Shown here piece by piece: positions 7,021 through 10,708 of a stretch of DNA of 10,708 nucleotides. The stretch's first letter is position 1, and every line of letters starts with the position of its first letter. The notes below the pieces were generated by a model. That model searched no databases, had not been told where the DNA came from, and saw nothing but the letters and a program-made list of their open reading frames with translations. The DNA is from JANNPJ01 sp035474375 (GTDB taxonomy: Bacteria; Actinomycetota; Actinomycetes; Actinomycetales; Kineosporiaceae): contig DATINJ010000067.1 in NCBI GenBank assembly GCA_035474375.1, positions 1 to 10,708 on the forward strand, read 5' to 3'. The position numbers and the translations under genes were made by a program.

Positions 7021-7112
7021 CGCAAAATTTGGCAGGGCCGAAGCCGGCAGCGTCAGGCGCTGGGTAAAGCCACGCACACTTCGCGGTCGCGGACGGAGGT
7101 GATCCGGGGGGA
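7021..7112. other. Remainder of convergent intergenic gap, no gene seen
   Basis: No plausible gene is present. Two small inverted repeats are visible: CAGCG/CGCTG around 7048-7062 and GATCC/GGATC around 7100-7113, next to the pstB stop. Either could aid the end of the pst transcript, but both stems are only about 5 bp. Support is weak. Confidence 0.3.
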
Positions 7113-7889
7113 TCAGCCGAAGCGGCCGGAGATGTAGTCCTCGGTGGCCTTCTCGCTCGGGTTACTGAAGATCTTGGTGGTGTCGTTCAGTTCGATCAGG
7201 CGGCCGGGCTTGCCGGTGGCGGCGAGGTTGAAGAACGCGGTCTGGTCGCTGACCCGGGCGGCCTGCTGCATGTTGTGCGTGACGATCACGATGGTGAACT
7301 CGGACTTGAGGTCGTTGATCAAGTCCTCGATCGCCATCGTGGAGATCGGGTCGAGCGCTGAGCAGGGCTCATCCATCAGCAGAACCTGGGGCTGGACGGC
7401 GATCGCCCGCGCGATGCAGAGCCGCTGCTGCTGGCCACCGGAGAGGCCGGCGCCGGGCTTGTTCAGCCGGTCCTTGACCTCGTTCCACAGGTTGGCCCCG
7501 CGTAGCGAGTGCTCCACCCGCTCGGCCAGGAGCTTCTTGTTCCGCTCGCCGTTCAGCCGCATGCCGGCCGCGACGTTGTCGAAGATGGTCATGGTCGGGA
7601 ACGGGTTCGGGCGCTGGAAGACCATGCCGACGGTCCGGCGCACGGCTACCGGGTCGACGTCCTTGGCGTAGAGGTCGCGGCCGTTCAGCGCCACGCTGCC
7701 CTCGACCCGGCCGCCGGCGATCACCTCGTGCATCCGGTTCAGGGTGCGCAGGAAGGTGGACTTGCCGCAGCCGGAGGGGCCGATGAAGGCGGTGACGGTG
7801 CGCGGCTCCACAGACATCGAAACGTCCTCGACTGCCTTGAACGAACCATAAAAGACGTTCAGATCCTTGACGTCGATGCGCTGAGCCAT
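7113..7889 (-). CDS. pstB: Phosphate ABC importer ATPase PstB
   Basis: This 258-residue cytoplasmic ATPase drives phosphate uptake through PstC-PstA. It opens with IDVKDLNVFYGSFKAVEDVS, the standard PstB N-terminus. Walker A is at 37-45 (GPSGCGKST), the Q-loop Gln is Q92 (FQRPNPFP, a PstB hallmark), the signature is LSGGQQQR at 149-156, Walker B is at 169-174 (VLLMDE) with Glu174, and the switch His is H205 (VTHNMQQA). The C-terminus EDYISGRFG is the classic PstB ending. All catalytic residues are present and the length is exact for the family. GAGAGGA lies 8 bases or so before the ATG. It is the last gene of the pst operon, 25 bp after pstA. No phoU follows on this strand, so the usual Pst signalling partner must be elsewhere or absent. 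Confidence 0.98.
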   Translation of the reverse strand: MAQRIDVKDLNVFYGSFKAVEDVSMSVEPRTVTAFIGPSGCGKSTFLRTLNRMHEVIAGGRVEGSVALNGRDLYAKDVDPVAVRRTVGMVFQRPNPFPTMTIFDNVAAGMRLNGERNKKLLAERVEHSLRGANLWNEVKDRLNKPGAGLSGGQQQRLCIARAIAVQPQVLLMDEPCSALDPISTMAIEDLINDLKSEFTIVIVTHNMQQAARVSDQTAFFNLAATGKPGRLIELNDTTKIFSNPSEKATEDYISGRFG

Positions 7890-7914
7890 CGGGTGGTCCT
7901 CTCTCGGAGCGAGA

Positions 7915-8826
7915 TTACTTGGAGACCTTGCTGAGCCGGGCGATCAGGCGACCGGCGATGTTCAGCAACATCACCAGGATGATCAGGGTCAGGGCCGCGG
8001 CCCAGACTCGGTTGACCGCTGGATCGACCGCTTCGCTGCGGTCCTGGTTGATCATCGTTGGCAGGGCAGCCATGAAGCCGCTGAAGAGATCGGTGTTGAT
8101 GGACTTCGAGTACGGGCCGAGCACCAGCAGCGGCGCGGTCTCGCCCATCACTCGGGCCAGGCCGAGCAGGATGCCGGTGATGATGCCGCTGAAAGCCGTC
8201 GGCAGGACGATCCGGCTGATCGTCTTGTACTTCGGCACGCCGAGCGCATACGACGCCTCCCGCAACTCGTTCGGCACCAGCTTCAGCATCTCCTCGGTGG
8301 AGCGGACGACCACCGGGATCATCAGCAGCACCAGGGAGAGCGAGACCGCGAAGCCGATCCGATCCTGTTTCAGGGTGGTGACCCAGACCGCGAAGATGAA
8401 CAGCGCAGCGACGATCGACGGAATTCCGGTCAGGATGTCGACCATGAAGCTGACCACCCGGGCGAACCGGCCACGACCGTACTCAACCAGGTAAATCGCG
8501 GTGAAGACAGCAATTGGGACGGCGATCACCGCGCACACCACGGCCTGCAGCAGGGTGCCGATGATGGCGTGGTAGGCGCCGCCGCCGACCTCGCGGTTGG
8601 TGATGCCACGCTGCGAGTTCAACCACCAGTGCGAGTCGAGCAGCAGGTTGCCGCCCTTGGCCAGCACGGTCCCGAGGATCCAGATCAGCGGGATGACGGC
8701 GATCAAGAACGCCAGCCACATCACCACGGTCGCGATCACGTTCTTGATCTCGCGGCTGCGGGCCGGCCGGTCCATCGGCGAAGCGGGAGGGGTCTCCGGT
8801 CGCACGTCCTGCGTCACGGTGCTCAC
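7915..8826 (-). CDS. pstA: Phosphate ABC importer permease PstA
   Basis: This is a 303-residue membrane permease. The start is GTG at 8826-8824, chosen because it overlaps the pstC stop (GTGA, 4 bp) and has an AGGAAGG-like site about 10 bases upstream. The first about 27 residues are polar and Pro-rich, a cytoplasmic tail often seen in actinobacterial PstA. Hydrophobic helices lie at roughly 29-53, 86-112, 125-148, 157-175, 212-236 and 276-293, the expected six. The EAA coupling motif is at 188-209 (ELREASYALGVPKYKTIS followed by RIVLP), followed by GLARVMGETAPLL (222-234), a signature of PstA. It pairs with PstC to make the channel and docks PstB through the EAA loop. Confidence 0.96.
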   Translation of the reverse strand: MSTVTQDVRPETPPASPMDRPARSREIKNVIATVVMWLAFLIAVIPLIWILGTVLAKGGNLLLDSHWWLNSQRGITNREVGGGAYHAIIGTLLQAVVCAVIAVPIAVFTAIYLVEYGRGRFARVVSFMVDILTGIPSIVAALFIFAVWVTTLKQDRIGFAVSLSLVLLMIPVVVRSTEEMLKLVPNELREASYALGVPKYKTISRIVLPTAFSGIITGILLGLARVMGETAPLLVLGPYSKSINTDLFSGFMAALPTMINQDRSEAVDPAVNRVWAAALTLIILVMLLNIAGRLIARLSKVSK

Positions 8827-9797
8827 TCTATGAAGGCCTTCCTGCGTTCAATGATGATCCGGGCGGCGGCATTGACCACGAACGTCAGGATGAACAGCAC
8901 CAGGCCGGCCGCGATGAAGGCGCCCGCCTTGGTCGGCGTGTCGAATTCGGCCGCGTTGTTCGCGATCTTGGAGGCGAAGGTCTCGCCACCGGAGAACAGC
9001 GAGAACCGGAACAGGCCCGGGTTGGTACTGACGATGATGGTGACGGCGATGGTCTCGCCGAGCGCCCGGCCGAGGCCGAGCATGGCGGCCGAGATGACGC
9101 CCCCGGTGCCGAACGGCAGCACGGCGGTGCGGATCATCTCCCACTTGGTGGCGCCGAGCGCGAGCGCGCCCTCCTTGTGCGTCAGCGGCGTCTGGTCGAA
9201 CACCTCGCGGCTGAGCGCCGTGACGATCGGCAGGATCATGATCGCCAGTACCACCGAGGCGAGGAAGACCGTGCCGGTGTTGGCCGGCGGAGCGAAGAAC
9301 GGGATCCAGCCGAAGTAGTCGCCGATGAAGGTCTGCACCGGATCCACATATGGCTGGAGGACCTTGACGCCCCAGAGCCCGTAGATGATCGACGGCACCG
9401 CGGCGAGCAGGTCAACTAGGTAGCCGAAGGGAGTGGCGAGCCGCTTCGGGGCGTACTGAGTGAGGAACAGGGCGACGGCGATCGCGATCGGAACGGCGAT
9501 CAGCATCGCCATGATCGAGGAGGCAACCGTCACGTAGAGCAGATCCGGGATGCCGAATCGCAGGTCTCCGGGAGTGAGGTCCCAGACCCGGTCGGTGAGG
9601 AAGTTGGCCTGATTGTCCAGCAGAGCCGGAACCGCCTGGCTGAGCAGGAAGACCGCGATCAACACAATCAGGATGACGACGAAGGCGCCGGACCCGGTCG
9701 CCAGACCACTGAAGATCCGATCCCCGAGCCGCCCGGTCGAGGCGTCGTCGCCGGACGGTTCGACGTCAAGTTCTGATCGTCCGGTAATGGAGGACAT
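8823..9797 (-). CDS. pstC: Phosphate ABC importer permease PstC
   Basis: This is a 324-residue membrane permease, partner of PstA. A polar N-terminal tail of about 35 residues precedes the first helix (about 37-60). The other helices are at roughly 86-113, 124-148, 176-197, 232-257 and 292-314. The EAA coupling motif is at 208-228 (KEGALALGATKWEMIR, then TAVLP), followed by GLGRALGETIAV (241-252), the usual PstC block. The stretch DLLAAVPSIIYGLWG (129-143) is also typical. The ATG at 9797 has GAGGA about 8 bases upstream. A 136-bp gap with a strong hairpin separates it from pstS, while pstA overlaps it by 4 bp. Expression of pstCAB is therefore likely to be at one shared level below that of pstS. 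Confidence 0.97.
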   Translation of the reverse strand: MSSITGRSELDVEPSGDDASTGRLGDRIFSGLATGSGAFVVILIVLIAVFLLSQAVPALLDNQANFLTDRVWDLTPGDLRFGIPDLLYVTVASSIMAMLIAVPIAIAVALFLTQYAPKRLATPFGYLVDLLAAVPSIIYGLWGVKVLQPYVDPVQTFIGDYFGWIPFFAPPANTGTVFLASVVLAIMILPIVTALSREVFDQTPLTHKEGALALGATKWEMIRTAVLPFGTGGVISAAMLGLGRALGETIAVTIIVSTNPGLFRFSLFSGGETFASKIANNAAEFDTPTKAGAFIAAGLVLFILTFVVNAAARIIIERRKAFIE

Positions 9798-9842
9798 CGA
9801 TGGATCCTCGGGCTAGAGAGCGGGTTGGATCAGACTGTTCAA

Positions 9843-9897
9843 TCGGACGGCGGTGGCTCTGGACCCGGTGCTTGCGGGCAGTGCCACCGCCGTCCGA
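9843..9897 (-). terminator. Long hairpin in the pstS-pstC gap, probable attenuator or mRNA-stabilising stem
   Basis: TCGGACGGCGGTGGC (9843-9857) is perfectly complementary to 9883-9897, a 15-bp GC-rich stem. The 25-base apical part can form a further 4-bp stem (CCCG at 9864-9867 with CGGG at 9875-9878). On the transcript it comes about 36 bases after the pstS stop. Only a short, weak T-run (TTGAACAG) follows, so termination should be partial. Such stems after the first gene of binding-protein operons are known to favour high levels of the binding-protein mRNA. That role here is inferred. Confidence 0.7.
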
Positions 9898-9933
9898 CGG
9901 TAGAGCGGTGCGGCTGGTCGAGCTAGATGGTAC

Positions 9934-10708
9934 TTAGCTGATCGCCTCGACTGCGGCTGCGACCTTGGTCTGGACCTCGGCCGGGATCGGGGCGTAGCCG
10001 ATGCCCTCGAGCGCGGTCTGGGTGCTCGGGTCGATGAGGTGCTTCAGGTAGGACTTCAGCAGCGTGGTCTTGGCTGCGTCCAGCCCCTTCGAGCAGACGA
10101 TCTCGTACGTGACCAGGACGATCGGGTAGACGCCCGCGGTCTTGGTCGCGTAGTCGAGCTTCAGCTTGAGGTCGTTGCCGGTGCCCGCCGGAGTGGCGGC
10201 GGCAATGGCCTTGCCAGCCGACTCACCGGTCAGCTCAACGGCGCCACCGCCGTTGTCGATCTGGGCGACACCGAGCTTGTTGTCCACGGCGTACGACCAC
10301 TCGACGTAGGTAAGCCCGCCTTCGGTGCTCTTGACACCCTCGGAGACACCGTCGGACTTCTGCTTGCCCTCGCCGACCTTGCCCGGCCACACCTTGGACG
10401 GCTCGTCCTTCCAGGCGTCCGGAGCCGAACCGACCAGGTACTTCTGCAGGTTCTCGGTGGTGCCGGACTCGTCGGAGCGGAAGAAGACGGAGACCGCGGT
10501 GGCCGGCAGCGTCACGCCGGGGTTGAGCTTCGCGATCGCCGGGTCGTTCCACTTCGTGATCGAGCCGAGGAAGAGCTTGGCGGTGACCTCGGGGGTGAGG
10601 ATGAGCTTGTCGACGCCCGGCAGGTTGTAGGCGATCGAGATCGGGCCGGCCACCATTGGCAGGTTCCACGCCTCGTTGCCGCCACACCGCGCCTTGGCGG
10701 CGTCGGCC
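9934..10708 (-). CDS. pstS: Phosphate-binding protein PstS, C-terminal part (5' end outside window)
   Basis: This is the extracellular phosphate-binding lipoprotein that feeds PstC-PstA. Only the last 257 residues are inside the window. The frame is open to the right edge (first whole codon at 10707), and the signal peptide and lipobox are not visible. PstS blocks seen in fragment numbering are GGNEAWNLPMVAGPISIAYN at 9-28, ITKWNDPAI at 50-58, and the phosphate-contacting motif RSDESGTT at 77-84, where Arg77, Asp79, Ser81, Gly82 and Thr83 are the expected ligand residues. A TYVEWSYA block and a C-terminal LKSYLKHLIDPSTQ block also match the family. The TAA stop is at 9936-9934. Full-length relatives are about 360-380 residues, so roughly 110 are missing. 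It heads the pstSCAB operon. Any Pho-box promoter lies beyond the window. Confidence 0.96.
   Translation of the reverse strand, partial: ADAAKARCGGNEAWNLPMVAGPISIAYNLPGVDKLILTPEVTAKLFLGSITKWNDPAIAKLNPGVTLPATAVSVFFRSDESGTTENLQKYLVGSAPDAWKDEPSKVWPGKVGEGKQKSDGVSEGVKSTEGGLTYVEWSYAVDNKLGVAQIDNGGGAVELTGESAGKAIAAATPAGTGNDLKLKLDYATKTAGVYPIVLVTYEIVCSKGLDAAKTTLLKSYLKHLIDPSTQTALEGIGYAPIPAEVQTKVAAAVEAIS

Overview
The window is high-GC DNA with strong G/C third-position bias, short actinobacterial-style intergenic gaps and ATGA/GTGA start-stop overlaps. This points to an actinomycete (Actinomycetota). A genus cannot be fixed from the sequence alone. Two transport operons face each other, and a large regulator gene is divergent from the first.

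Layout. Positions 1-1972 (minus strand, 3' end outside the window) encode the N-terminal 657 residues of a large AAA-ATPase/TPR-like protein of the LAL (large LuxR-type regulator) kind. Its LuxR helix-turn-helix, if present, lies beyond the left edge. A 150-bp divergent region follows. Positions 2123-6898 (plus strand) hold a tight five-gene branched-chain-amino-acid-type (HAAT family) ABC importer operon in the order ATPase (livG), ATPase (livF), permease (livH), permease (livM), lipoprotein binding protein (livK-like). Positions 6899-7112 separate two convergent operons and contain three 31-bp tandem repeats. The last repeat pairs with an inverted copy to make a 20-bp stem. Positions 7113-10708 (minus strand) hold the high-affinity phosphate importer pstS-pstC-pstA-pstB, transcribed right to left. 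pstS is truncated at its 5' end by the window edge. A long hairpin lies between pstS and pstC.

How it works together. The Liv-type proteins form one importer: the lipoprotein captures a ligand outside the membrane, LivH and LivM form the channel, and LivG and LivF power it. The true ligand is not determined by the sequence. The LivG signature loop is degenerate, which implies an asymmetric ATPase pair. The Pst proteins form the standard phosphate importer. The pstS-pstC hairpin fits the known need for more binding protein than membrane components. The LAL-type gene may or may not control the liv operon; only the divergent arrangement suggests it.

I found no clear new multi-gene system. The best leads are the intergenic repeat/hairpin element, the degenerate LivG signature, and the arginine-substituted Walker A plus proline-repeat insert in the LAL-type protein.
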